Positions 25,759-33,701 of a stretch of DNA of 49,191 nt are shown here, piece by piece (position 1 is the stretch's first letter; every line of letters begins with the position of its first letter). Source of the stretch: Arenibaculum pallidiluteum (GTDB lineage Bacteria > Pseudomonadota > Alphaproteobacteria > Azospirillales > Azospirillaceae); NCBI RefSeq assembly GCF_017355985.1, contig NZ_JAFIQU010000018.1, forward strand, positions 1 through 49,191, read 5' to 3'. The translations under genes and the position numbers were made by a program. Below the pieces are notes generated by a model. That model was not told the DNA's origin. It did no database searches and worked only from the letters and a program-made list of their open reading frames with translations.

Positions 25759-27674
25759 TGCCCCCGCTGATTCTGGTCGTAGAGGACTCGCCGACCCAGA
25801 GCCTGAAGCTTCAACTCCTGCTGGAGGCGAAGGGCTACCGCGTCGACGCCGTGCCGAGCGCCGAGCTGGCGCTGGAGCTGCTGAACCGCGGGCTGCCCGA
25901 CCTCGTGCTGCTGGACTACCATCTGCCCGGTCTCCAGGGTGCCGATCTGTGCCGGCAGATCCGCCTGAACCTCGGCACCTTCGGACTGCCGGTGCTGATG
26001 CTGACGGCCGATGACACGGCGGAGGCCCAGCGCATCGCCCTGGAGGCCGGGGCGGACGACTTCCTGCCCAAGGCGGCCCGGGGCGAGCAGCTCCTGCGCC
26101 GGGTCGAGAGCCTGCTGCGCCAGTCCCGGCAGGCATCCGAGCTCGCCGCGCTGCCTCGCCCGCTGTTCCGCCGGCCGCGCGTGCTGCTGGTGGGTGCCGG
26201 GGCCGCCGCCGACGCGACCCTGAGCGAGGCGCTCCTGGAGGAGGGCTGCGAGGTGCAGCGCGCGGCGACCGGCGCCGAGGCGCTGGCCGCCCTCGACGCG
26301 GACGGATTCGACTGCGTGATCGCGGCCGTGAGGCCCGGCGACCCGGGAAGCGCCGACCTGACGCGGCGCATTGGGGAGGACCAGAATCCCGACGCCCCTG
26401 TGCTGATCACGCTGCTGGAGGACGACGCGGACGCGCCGGACGCGGGGGCCCAGGACCACGTCAGCGCCGGGGCCGAGTTCACGCTGCTGCGGGCACGCCT
26501 GCGCGCGGTCCTCAGGCGCCGCTTCCTGCAGCAGCAGCAGCGCCGGATCGCCGAGGCCGTGCGCGAGCAGGAGCTGGAGCGGCTGCGCCTGCGGGCCGAG
26601 ACGGCGGCGGCGGCGGCCCGCGCCGCGCTCGCCGAGAAGCTGGAGCGCGCGAACCAGAACCTCGAGGGCGCGCTCCACCGCCTGGCCGCGCAGGCGCGCA
26701 TCACGCGAACGCTGACCGACAACATCACCTCGGGCCTTTTCATGATCGACGCCGTGGGCCGGCCGACCTTCATGAACCCGGCCGCGGAGCAGATGACGGG
26801 TTACACCCTGCAGGAGATCTCCGACCGGCCCCTGTGGAGCCTCTTCACCCGGGGCGCCCTGGACGGCAGCCTGCCGGACGCCCCGGTGCGCGAACGCAGC
26901 GGCGAGTTGCGGCGGCGCGACGGCACGGTCTTTCCGGTTGCCTGGTCGCTGGCGCCCCTACCGCGCGAAGGCGACGCTGCGGGCACAGGCGCGGTGGCCG
27001 AGATCGTGGACGTCACCGAACGGAAGCGGGCGGAGCAGCTCCAGCTCATGCTCATGGCCGAGCTCAGCCACCGGGTGAAGAACACGTTGGCGACGGTGCT
27101 CAGCATCGCAAACCAGACCATGCTGCGTCATCCCGACCCGCAGGAGTTCAAGGCAGTCTTCAATGGCCGCATCCGGGCGCTGGCGGCGACCCACAACCTG
27201 CTCGCGACCACGAACTGGACCGCCGTCCCGCTGGCCCAGGTCGCAGCGGGCGAACTCGCGCCCTATGCGGATGCCGATGGCGGGCGGGTGGGCCTGACCG
27301 GCCCGGAGGTGCTGATCAGGCCCAAGGCGGCGCTGGTGCTAGGCATGGTGTTCCACGAGCTCGCTACCAATGCCGCCAAGTATGGCGCGTTCACGACGCC
27401 CGAGGGGCGCGTCGCCGTGTCGTGGCGCCGGGAGGGTCCCGCGCCGGAAAGCCGTGTGGTGATCGACTGGCGCGAGAGCGGCGGCCCGACGGTGGAGGTG
27501 CCCAGCCGCAAGGGCCTCGGCCGCACGCTGATCGAGGGCGGGATCGCATACGAGCTCGGCGGGCGGGCCCGTCTCGACTTTCGCGAGAGCGGCCTGCACT
27601 GCGTGATCGATGTGCCCTATTCCGAACTCGACCCCTCGGTCGTTCCCGAGCTGGGGCCCGAGCCCGTCATCTGA
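25758..27674 (+). CDS. REC-REC-PAS-HWE/HisKA_2 hybrid histidine kinase (CheS3-like)
   Basis: A 638-residue cytosolic kinase. REC1 about 1-125 has E9/D10, D53 (LVLLDYHLPG), T83 and K105. REC2 about 139-255 has lost the acid pair (VLLVGAGAA) and the phosphoacceptor (CVIAAVRPGD, Ala at 189/190). A coiled coil spans about 255-312, PAS about 315-425, then the kinase with H438 in AELSHRVKNTLATVLSIANQ, N box HELATNAAKYGAF (533-545) and DWRESGGPTVEVPSRKGLG, the HWE signature. There are no transmembrane segments, so its input is phosphotransfer to REC1 or the PAS ligand. In this position Wsp systems carry a diguanylate cyclase; this layout instead matches CheS3 of R. centenum. Last gene of the cluster. 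Confidence 0.93.
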   Translation: MPPLILVVEDSPTQSLKLQLLLEAKGYRVDAVPSAELALELLNRGLPDLVLLDYHLPGLQGADLCRQIRLNLGTFGLPVLMLTADDTAEAQRIALEAGADDFLPKAARGEQLLRRVESLLRQSRQASELAALPRPLFRRPRVLLVGAGAAADATLSEALLEEGCEVQRAATGAEALAALDADGFDCVIAAVRPGDPGSADLTRRIGEDQNPDAPVLITLLEDDADAPDAGAQDHVSAGAEFTLLRARLRAVLRRRFLQQQQRRIAEAVREQELERLRLRAETAAAAARAALAEKLERANQNLEGALHRLAAQARITRTLTDNITSGLFMIDAVGRPTFMNPAAEQMTGYTLQEISDRPLWSLFTRGALDGSLPDAPVRERSGELRRRDGTVFPVAWSLAPLPREGDAAGTGAVAEIVDVTERKRAEQLQLMLMAELSHRVKNTLATVLSIANQTMLRHPDPQEFKAVFNGRIRALAATHNLLATTNWTAVPLAQVAAGELAPYADADGGRVGLTGPEVLIRPKAALVLGMVFHELATNAAKYGAFTTPEGRVAVSWRREGPAPESRVVIDWRESGGPTVEVPSRKGLGRTLIEGGIAYELGGRARLDFRESGLHCVIDVPYSELDPSVVPELGPEPVI

Positions 27675-27711
27675 GCTTCGGCTCCGCCGGGGCGGGGGCC
27701 CGAAAACGAAA

Positions 27712-27735
27712 AAGGCTATGCCGCGGCATAGCCTT
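27712..27735 (+). terminator. Terminator hairpin after the chemosensory operon
   Basis: A perfect 24-bp palindrome (arms AAGGCTATGCCG and CGGCATAGCCTT), preceded by a run of A and lying 37 bases past the last stop codon. AT-richer than its surroundings and well placed to end the operon. Confidence 0.7.
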
Positions 27736-27943
27736 CCAGTCCTTGATCGGTTCTCTTTGACCACGGCGCTCCGAGGGGCTGCCGCGGTGTTGTTCGTGCG
27801 TTTCCTCCCCCGTCCGTCCCTGCGCTTTGCCGCGTCTTCTCCCCGACGTCCGGATGAACCTTGCTACCAGGATCGTGCATTCCGGGGCAATGCCACTTTC
27901 GCGCGAGCGATCGTTCCCAGGTACTAAGCCTTTTGGGATATGA

Positions 27944-27958
27944 GCCGTGAATCACGGC
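27944..27958. promoter_or_regulatory. Operator-like palindrome 1
   Basis: GCCGTGAATCACGGC has perfect 7-bp arms around a single A. It sits 19 bases before the putative -35 hexamer. Confidence 0.45.
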
Positions 27959-27996
27959 CCGCCAGTCGCATGCGCCTTGACCTCGGATCGGTTCCG

Positions 27997-28014
27997 ATGA
28001 AATAAATATTTCAT
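27997..28014. promoter_or_regulatory. Operator-like AT-rich palindrome 2 overlapping the probable -10 region
   Basis: ATGAAATAAATATTTCAT has 8-bp perfect arms around AA. It lies 15-32 bases downstream of TTGACC, so a bound regulator would occlude the promoter. The low GC of this site is striking here. Confidence 0.55.
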
Positions 28015-28087
28015 ATGTAGTTCCGCGATAAAACGGCTATGCCAACAACCGCGCCGGGAAAACCGGCGTCAGGGGGAGGATCGCGCA

Positions 28088-29194
28088 ATGGGCGGCGACA
28101 GCCTGTCTGCGCGGGCGGTCGTGGTCGAGTACGGCTCCGTGCCCGTGCTGAAAGGTGTTTCCATAGACATCGCGCCAGGCGAGTTCGTGGCGCTGCTCGG
28201 CTCGTCGGGCTGCGGTAAGACGACTCTGCTGCGCGCCGTGTCCGGGTTCGTAAAGGTGCGCTCCGGCAGCATCCATATCGCGGGGCGCGACGTCACGTCG
28301 CTGCCGCCCGAGCGGCGGGACGTGGCCATGGTCTTCCAATCCTATGCGCTGTGGCCGCACATGACCGCGGCCGAAAACCTGGCCTACGGCCTGCGGATCC
28401 GGAAGATCCCGCGCGCCGAGCGCGACCGCCGCGTCGCCGAGGTGCTGGAGATGCTCGGCCTCGGCGGGCTCGGCGACCGTCCCGTCACGCAGCTCTCGGG
28501 CGGGCAGCGCCAGCGCGTGGCCCTCGGACGGGCGCTCGCGGTCAACCCCCGCATGCTGCTCCTGGACGAGCCGCTGTCCAATCTGGACGCCCGGATCCGC
28601 GAGGTCGTCCGGCACGAGATCAAGGCGCTGCAGACGCGGCTCGGCATCACCGCCGTTCACGTCACCCACGACCGCGAGGAGGCCATGGTGATGGCCGACC
28701 GGATCGCAATCATGGAGGCGGGCGGCATCGCGCAGCTCGGCACGCCCGAGGACATCTATCTGAGGCCCCGCTCCCCCTTCGTCGCCGACTTCATGGGCGC
28801 CAGCAACGTGGTTCCGCTGACCGTCGGCGCGGCGGGGGACGGGCATATCCGGGTCGAGCCGGGCCCCGACCACGATGCGGCGGAGCTGCCGGTCAGCGCC
28901 GGGACCGGCCAGCCGGGGGTCCATCTCTGCGCGTCCGGGCCGGGTACGGTGCGGGCCCATTTCCGGAGCGAGGCCGTCTCGCTGGTGCCGTTCGGGCAGG
29001 ACGGGCCGGGGGGCGTGCTGCTGCGCGGCCGGATCGCGCAGGCCTCCTATCCCGGCGGCTTCTATCGCTATGCGGTCGAGGTGGGAGCGCGGCGCTTCCT
29101 GGTGGACGACGCGCGCCGCCTTTCCGTGGGCGAGGCCGTCGGCGTCGCCGTCCCGCCCTCGGCCCTGCATCTGTACGACGCCCAACCGTCCTGA
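28088..29194 (+). CDS. ABC importer ATP-binding protein (polyamine/iron/phosphonate-type)
   Basis: A 368-residue MalK/PotA-class ATPase. Walker A GSSGCGKTT (about 38-46), Q loop VFQSYALWPHMTAAENLAYGL, signature LSGGQRQRVALGRAL, Walker B MLLLDEPLSNLD and switch HVTHDREEAM are intact. The C-terminal 120 residues form a TOBE-like regulatory domain (PGVHLCASGPGTVRAHF, GGVLLRGRIAQASYPGGFYRYAVEVG). GGGGAGGATCGCGCA precedes the ATG. First gene of a five-gene operon with a binding protein, two permeases and a hydrolase. Substrate cannot be fixed from the ATPase. Confidence 0.94.
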   Translation: MGGDSLSARAVVVEYGSVPVLKGVSIDIAPGEFVALLGSSGCGKTTLLRAVSGFVKVRSGSIHIAGRDVTSLPPERRDVAMVFQSYALWPHMTAAENLAYGLRIRKIPRAERDRRVAEVLEMLGLGGLGDRPVTQLSGGQRQRVALGRALAVNPRMLLLDEPLSNLDARIREVVRHEIKALQTRLGITAVHVTHDREEAMVMADRIAIMEAGGIAQLGTPEDIYLRPRSPFVADFMGASNVVPLTVGAAGDGHIRVEPGPDHDAAELPVSAGTGQPGVHLCASGPGTVRAHFRSEAVSLVPFGQDGPGGVLLRGRIAQASYPGGFYRYAVEVGARRFLVDDARRLSVGEAVGVAVPPSALHLYDAQPS

Positions 29195-29251
29195 AGCGTC
29201 CGCCTGCCGCGCCCCACGCCAACAGAATGGGGCCAACAGAAAGGAAATGAG

Positions 29252-30400
29252 ATGAGCATGAGACCCATCGCCACGCTTGCCTGCAGCCTGCTGCTCGCCA
29301 CGGGCTTCGCGGGAACGGCGGGGGCGCAGACCTTGAACGTCGTCTCTGCCGGCGACCAGAACATGGTCGACTACGTAAACGACTATCTCGCCCCCCGGTT
29401 CGAGCAGATGAACCCCGGCGTCAAGGTGCGTGCGACGGGCACGGGGCCGGGCGATGCGGGCTCCCAGAAGATCTACGAGAAGCTCGACGCCCAGGCCAAG
29501 GCCGGCGCCGCGGCCTGGGACGTCGACGTCGCCGTGGTGCACCAGAAGATGGCCGGCCAGATGGCGGGGGAGAAGCTCCTGTCGCCCTATGCCCCGGGCC
29601 TGGCCTCCTACAAGCTCGCAACCCGCGACACGGCCCGGAACGCGCTCGGCGCCAATGTGGACGGCTTCGTCGTCCCGATGTTCCACAGCCAGATCGCGCT
29701 GGCCTACAACCCCGACCTGGTGAAGGCACCGCCCAGGACCTATGCCGAGCTGGTCGACTGGGCGCGTAAGAATCCGAAGGCCTTCGGCTACAACGGCGTC
29801 AAGGGCGGCATGTCCGGCGTCGGCTTCGTGACGGGCTGGGTCGGCGCCAACATCGACGACCCCGCGAAGCTCGAGAAAGGCCCCTACGATCCGGCCGTGA
29901 AGCCCGCCATCGAGAAGGCGCTGGCCGGGCTCAAGGACTTCAACAAGACCGTCACCCTGACCCCCGGCAATGCCGGGACGCTCGACATGCTGAACCGCGG
30001 CGAGATCGCCATGGGCCCGGTCTGGGTCGACATGTTCTACACCTGGCAGGCCGACGGCCGCCTGAACCCGTCCATGAAGCTGCAGCTCATCGGTCCCGGC
30101 ATGCCGGGTCAGCCCATGTACTACGTGGTTCCGGCCAAGGCCGCCCAGTCGGATCTCGCCGCCCGGTTCATCGAGATGGCGACCAGCCCCGAGGTCCAGG
30201 CCGAGGGGATCGTGAAGCGCTTCAACTGGTATCCCGGGATCGACGCCCAGCACGTCCAGGCAAAGCTCGACGAGAAGACCTGGTCGCGCCTCTTCACGGA
30301 CGTGAAGCCCGAGGATCTCGCGAGCAAGGGCAGGCCCTTCCCGCTGTCGGGCTACTTCAACGACATCCTGGAAGCCTACGAGCGCGTGGTCTCGAACTGA
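29252..30400 (+). CDS. Periplasmic extracellular solute-binding protein (family 1)
   Basis: A 382-residue binding protein for the ABC importer. Sec signal MSMRPIATLACSLLLATGFAGTAGAQ with an AGAQ cleavage site and AAGGAAATGAG upstream. The mature part begins TLNVVSAGDQNMVDYVNDYLAPRFEQ and contains DVDVAVVHQKMAGQM, VDGFVVPMFHSQIALAYNPDLV and NRGEIAMGPVWVDMFYTWQ. The FHSQIALAYNPDLV and PPRTYAELVDWARKNPKAF segments resemble YnjB-like/iron- and polyamine-type family 1 proteins. Four Met/Trp/Tyr-rich loops could line the ligand pocket. Ligand unknown. Confidence 0.9.
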   Translation: MSMRPIATLACSLLLATGFAGTAGAQTLNVVSAGDQNMVDYVNDYLAPRFEQMNPGVKVRATGTGPGDAGSQKIYEKLDAQAKAGAAAWDVDVAVVHQKMAGQMAGEKLLSPYAPGLASYKLATRDTARNALGANVDGFVVPMFHSQIALAYNPDLVKAPPRTYAELVDWARKNPKAFGYNGVKGGMSGVGFVTGWVGANIDDPAKLEKGPYDPAVKPAIEKALAGLKDFNKTVTLTPGNAGTLDMLNRGEIAMGPVWVDMFYTWQADGRLNPSMKLQLIGPGMPGQPMYYVVPAKAAQSDLAARFIEMATSPEVQAEGIVKRFNWYPGIDAQHVQAKLDEKTWSRLFTDVKPEDLASKGRPFPLSGYFNDILEAYERVVSN

Positions 30401-30468
30401 CACGCGCGGACGCGGAGGCGGGGGCGCGGCTCCCGCCTTCGCTCCGGTCCCACTGGAAAGGAACCGCC

Positions 30469-31371
30469 ATGGACGTCAGCGGTGATCTCCGCGACGCGGC
30501 ACGGGACCGGCCGGCCGGCCTGCACGGCCTTGCCGACCGTATCGAGGAGCGCGTCTGGGCGGCGCTGCTCGTGCTGCCGGCGCTCGCCATGGTCGCGCTG
30601 TTCTTCCTGTATCCGCTAGGCTTCTCGCTGGTCAGCGCCTTCCAGGACAGGGCGGGCGCCTGGACCCTGGACAACTTCCGGAAGTCTTTCGAGCTCTACG
30701 GCGGCGACATGGCTTTCACGCTGATGATCGCCTGCCTGTCGTCGCTGCTCGTCGCGGTGCTGTCGATCGCGATCGGCGGATACCTGACGCTTGGCGAGAA
30801 CGCCAGGGCGGTCGCCCTGCTGCGCTGGCTCTATCGCTGGCCTCTCTTCATCCCCTTCGTGGTGGCGGCGCAGATGATGCGCGGCTATCTCGCCAAGAAC
30901 GGCCTGCTCAACAACGGGCTCGTCGGGCTCGGCGTGATCGAGCCGCTGCAGGCGGCGAGCCTGCTGGACTGGCGGGGCATCGTCGTCACCTTCGTGTGGA
31001 AGCAGACGCCCTTCGTGGCCCTGATGGTCGCGGGCGCCATGGCCTCGCTGGACCGCTCGACCATCGAGGCGGGCCGCAACCTCGGCGCGGGGCGCCTGCG
31101 GATCCTGGTCGAGATCGTGGTGCCGCAGGTCCGGCAGACCCTGACGGTCGGGCTGATCCTCAGCTTCGTCACCATGCTCTCGGTGCTCTCGGTGCCGATG
31201 ATGATCAATCCCAATGCGCCCACGATGATCACCGTCGACATGGCCTACCGGATCAACGCCCATGGCGACTACGGCGTCGCCAACGCGCTGGGCTTCGTCT
31301 CCTACCTGATGGCGGGGACGGTCGCCTGGATCTATCTCCGGCATGGCGTCCGCCGCGGGGCGGGGCCATGA
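30469..31371 (+). CDS. ABC importer permease 1
   Basis: A 300-residue inner-membrane permease with six transmembrane segments; TM1 is RVWAALLVLPALAMVALFFLYPLGFSL. The EAA loop that contacts the ATPase is EAGRNLGAGRLRILVEIVVPQVRQTL (about 203-228). A ribosome-binding site AAAGGA lies upstream. The stop overlaps the second permease start (ATGA). It pairs with that protein to form the channel of the importer. Confidence 0.93.
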   Translation: MDVSGDLRDAARDRPAGLHGLADRIEERVWAALLVLPALAMVALFFLYPLGFSLVSAFQDRAGAWTLDNFRKSFELYGGDMAFTLMIACLSSLLVAVLSIAIGGYLTLGENARAVALLRWLYRWPLFIPFVVAAQMMRGYLAKNGLLNNGLVGLGVIEPLQAASLLDWRGIVVTFVWKQTPFVALMVAGAMASLDRSTIEAGRNLGAGRLRILVEIVVPQVRQTLTVGLILSFVTMLSVLSVPMMINPNAPTMITVDMAYRINAHGDYGVANALGFVSYLMAGTVAWIYLRHGVRRGAGP

Positions 31372-32171
31372 GCGCGCTGCTGTGGATCCCGCGCGGCGCG
31401 GTCTTGGGCCTCGCCGCCTTCGCGGTGTTCAGCCCGCTCGCGAACCTGGTGCTCTGGGCGGTCGCCGAGAAATGGTACTTCCCCCACACGCTGCCGCTGG
31501 AATACGGCTTCGCGTTCTGGGAACGAGTCTTCGCGCCGCGGTCCAATGCCATGGCCTCCCTTGGCACCAGCGTCACCATCGCGCTCTTCACGGTCCTTGC
31601 CTGCCTCGCCGTCTCGGTGCCCGCGGGCTACGCGCTGGCACGGCTGCGGCTGCCCTGGCGCGGCCTGATCCTGCTGGCCTTCCTGCTGCCCCAGGCCTTT
31701 CCGAGCGTGCCGGTGTACATCAATGTCGCGCGGATCTTCTACGCGGCCGGGCTGAACGGCACGATCGCCGGCGTGGTGCTCGTGCATGCCGTGCACGGGC
31801 TCGTCTTCTCTGTCTGGATCACCACGGCGGCCTTCGCAGCCGTGGACCGTTCGCTCGAGGAGGCGGCGCGCAACATCGGCGCGGGGCCCCTGCGGGCCTT
31901 CCTCACGGTCACGCTGCCGCTGGCCGCGCCCGGCGTGCTGGCCAGCGCCATCTTCGTCTTCCTGGAATCCCTGGACGAGTTCACGGGGACCTACTTCGTG
32001 GGCGTGCCGGACGTGACGACGCTGCCGCTGCTGATGTTCAACGCCGCCATGGGCGGCAACTACCAGATCGCCTCCATCACCGCCCTGATCCTGCTGGTTC
32101 CGTCGGTCGGGTTCATGCTGGTGATCGAGCGTTTCCTGAAGGCCGACGTGCTGGCGAAGGTGGGGCACTGA
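31368..32171 (+). CDS. ABC importer permease 2
   Basis: A 267-residue permease of the PotC type with six hydrophobic segments. EAA motif: EEAARNIGAGPLRAFLTVTLPLAAPGVLASA (about 160-190). It begins by ATGA overlap with permease 1 and is followed two bases later by the hydrolase gene. FLESLDEFTGTYFVG and TTLPLLMFNAAMGGNYQIAS resemble polyamine/iron importer permeases of the YnjC/PotC group. Confidence 0.93.
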   Translation: MSALLWIPRGAVLGLAAFAVFSPLANLVLWAVAEKWYFPHTLPLEYGFAFWERVFAPRSNAMASLGTSVTIALFTVLACLAVSVPAGYALARLRLPWRGLILLAFLLPQAFPSVPVYINVARIFYAAGLNGTIAGVVLVHAVHGLVFSVWITTAAFAAVDRSLEEAARNIGAGPLRAFLTVTLPLAAPGVLASAIFVFLESLDEFTGTYFVGVPDVTTLPLLMFNAAMGGNYQIASITALILLVPSVGFMLVIERFLKADVLAKVGH

Positions 32172-32173
32172 GC

Positions 32174-32908
32174 ATGGAGATCCTGGTCCTGGGCGTCGGC
32201 GAGGCGGCCGATCCCGAATTCCCGAACGCCTCCGTGGCCGTGGAGCTGGATGGCTACCGCGTGATGATCGACTGCGGCCATTCCGTCCCGCCGCAGCTCT
32301 GGCGCATGTTGGCCGACCCGGACGCCGTGGATGCGCTGGTCTTCACGCACCACCATCCCGACCACTGCTTCGGCCTGGTTCCCGCCCTGATCCGGTGGAC
32401 GGACGACCGACGCACGAAGCCGCTGGAGATCGTCACCACCGGCGAGGGCTGGCAGCAGCTCCGCCTGATGCTCTCGGCTGGCGGGATCGATCCGGAAGGG
32501 GGGCTGCCCTTCGCGCTGCGCCCGCGCGACAGCCGCGAGGTCCGGCAGATCGGCCCCTTCGCGGTGCGCTTCGCCGAGACCCAGCACGCGATCACGAACC
32601 ATGCGGTGCGCCTGGAGGCCGGCGGCCGCGCCTTCGCCTACAGCGGCGATGGCCGCCCGACACCCGAGGCGCTGGACCTCTATCGCGGCTGCGACCTGCT
32701 GTTCCACGAGTGCTACGTCGCGGAGGAGGATCCGGAGATGGCGTTCCATTGCGACGCGGGCTCGGTGAGGCGCCTGGCCGCCGCGACCGGGGCGGCGGCT
32801 GTGCGGCTCTACCATCTGCGCCAGGACCAGCGCGCCGCGGTCGGGCGTGCCATCGACGGGGAGCCGCGGATCGCGCTGGCCGTGCCGGGCGAGCGGATCC
32901 GCCTGTAA
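32174..32908 (+). CDS. Metallo-beta-lactamase-fold hydrolase of the ABC operon
   Basis: A 244-residue cytosolic metallohydrolase. The metal-binding motif is H59-x-H61-x-D63-H64 in VFTHHHPDHCFG; a further His is in AETQHAITNHAV (about 138-143), the metal-bridging Asp in YSGDGRPT, and a terminal His in LFHECYV and YHLRQ. The fold without a signal peptide resembles RNase Z/PhnP/arylsulfatase-like phosphodiesterases or lactonases. It starts two bases after the permease stop, so it is translated with the importer and most likely acts on the imported compound. That link is inferred from position only. Confidence 0.88.
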   Translation: MEILVLGVGEAADPEFPNASVAVELDGYRVMIDCGHSVPPQLWRMLADPDAVDALVFTHHHPDHCFGLVPALIRWTDDRRTKPLEIVTTGEGWQQLRLMLSAGGIDPEGGLPFALRPRDSREVRQIGPFAVRFAETQHAITNHAVRLEAGGRAFAYSGDGRPTPEALDLYRGCDLLFHECYVAEEDPEMAFHCDAGSVRRLAAATGAAAVRLYHLRQDQRAAVGRAIDGEPRIALAVPGERIRL

Positions 32909-32935
32909 GGCGCCGGCCGGGCGGCCGGCGCCTCA
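32906..32935. terminator. Bidirectional terminator-like hairpin with both stop codons at its edges
   Basis: An 11-bp perfect stem has arms 32908-32918 and 32923-32933. The TAA of the hydrolase gene ends at the first base of the left arm and the tetR stop (complement TCA, 32933-32935) starts at the last base of the right arm. Confidence 0.6.
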
Positions 32936-33592
32936 GGGCTGCGGTCTGAGGCCGCCCGCGAGGACCCGCGCCTGGGCCCTTAGGATCTCGTCCGTGCGCC
33001 GTGGGCACCCGTCGAAGACCACGCGGTCGAGGAATCCGAGCCCGAAGCCCAGCGTCGCGATGCCCTGCGCGATCGCGCACAGGTCCAGGTCGGCCGCGAT
33101 GGCGCCGCGCGCCCTGAAGGTCTCCAGCCGCTCCTGCAGGCGCGCGGCGCGGCAGCCCTCGGCCGCCTCGGCCATGCGGCGCGCCACCTCGGGATCCACC
33201 AGGGCGCGGTCCATCACCACCTTGGCCAGCTCGCGGCGCTCCCAGCACCGGCCGACCTCGTGGGAGAGCATGGCCTCGATCTCGGCCTCCAGCGTCTCGG
33301 CCAGCGGCGGCAGCGATGCCGCATCGGCCTCTTCCTCCCGGCCGTAGCTTTCGACCAGCGCCTCCAGCAGACCGGCCTTGCCGCCGAAATAGCGCTGGAT
33401 CAACTGCTCGTTCAGGCCGGCGCGGCCAGCGACCTCGCGGGTCGTCGCGGCGTCGAAGCCGCGTTCCGCGAAGACCGACCGTGCGGCATCCAGCAGGGCG
33501 CGCTTGGTCGCCTCCTTGTCGCGCCGCCGCGGGCCGCCGCAGTCCGCGGCGTGGTCGGCATGCGCGCTACATTCCCCTTCGTTCATTCCCAT
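32933..33592 (-). CDS. TetR family transcriptional regulator
   Basis: A 219-residue one-component repressor. The N-terminal helix-turn-helix domain runs TKRALLDAARSVFAERGFDAATTREVAGRAGLNEQLIQRYFGGKAGLLEALVE (about 28-80), clearly TetR. The C-terminal ligand domain is not specific. MGMNEGECSAHADHAADCGG precedes it with several Cys and His residues (C8, H11, H14, C18), possibly metal- or redox-responsive. The start at 33592 is one of two close ATGs; an earlier in-frame ATG at 33625 has no support. Divergent from the 55-residue gene at 33801, with operator-like repeats between, so it likely regulates both. Confidence 0.9.
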   Translation of the reverse strand: MGMNEGECSAHADHAADCGGPRRRDKEATKRALLDAARSVFAERGFDAATTREVAGRAGLNEQLIQRYFGGKAGLLEALVESYGREEEADAASLPPLAETLEAEIEAMLSHEVGRCWERRELAKVVMDRALVDPEVARRMAEAAEGCRAARLQERLETFRARGAIAADLDLCAIAQGIATLGFGLGFLDRVVFDGCPRRTDEILRAQARVLAGGLRPQP

Positions 33593-33655
33593 CCTCGTCC
33601 GGCCGCCGCATCGCACGGCTGCCACGCCGCGTCCAGCGGCTGATAGCCCATATTG

Positions 33656-33671
33656 GTATGTATGCGCATAC
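33656..33671. promoter_or_regulatory. Operator-like palindrome 1 in the tetR divergent region
   Basis: GTATGTATGCGCATAC contains the perfect 12-bp palindrome GTATGCGCATAC (33660-33671) preceded by an extra GTAT. It abuts a consensus TTGACA -35 hexamer. Confidence 0.55.
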
Positions 33672-33701
33672 TTGACAAGCGGTCGTGCGGCGTGATGTAT
33701 T
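33672..33701 (+). promoter_or_regulatory. Sigma-70-type promoter for the 55-residue gene
   Basis: TTGACA at 33672-33677 is a perfect -35 element. TGTATT at 33696-33701, after an 18-base spacer, is a fair -10. The transcript would start near 33708 and lead to the ATG at 33801 with a leader of about 90 bases. Confidence 0.55.

Larger units (their letters stand above)
27736..28087 (+). promoter_or_regulatory. Regulatory region of the ABC importer operon
   Basis: About 350 bases without a gene. The first 200 show nothing I can name. Nearer the operon are palindrome GCCGTGAATCACGGC (27944-27958), a TTGACC -35-like hexamer (27977-27982), the AT-rich palindrome at 27997-28014, and a leader hairpin CGCCGG-GAAAA-CCGGCG ending at 28068, followed by the GGGGGAGG ribosome-binding site. 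Confidence 0.5.

Noticed and set aside
25170..27674. Extended 834-codon reading that would fuse CheB sequence to the hybrid kinase
   Set aside because: The upstream portion is out of frame with CheB and lacks motifs; the receiver domain starts cleanly at the ATG at 25758 within the cheB stop.
27770..27940. Small RNA or tRNA in the gap after the chemosensory operon
   Set aside because: No cloverleaf or stable structure beyond the terminator palindrome was recognisable by eye.
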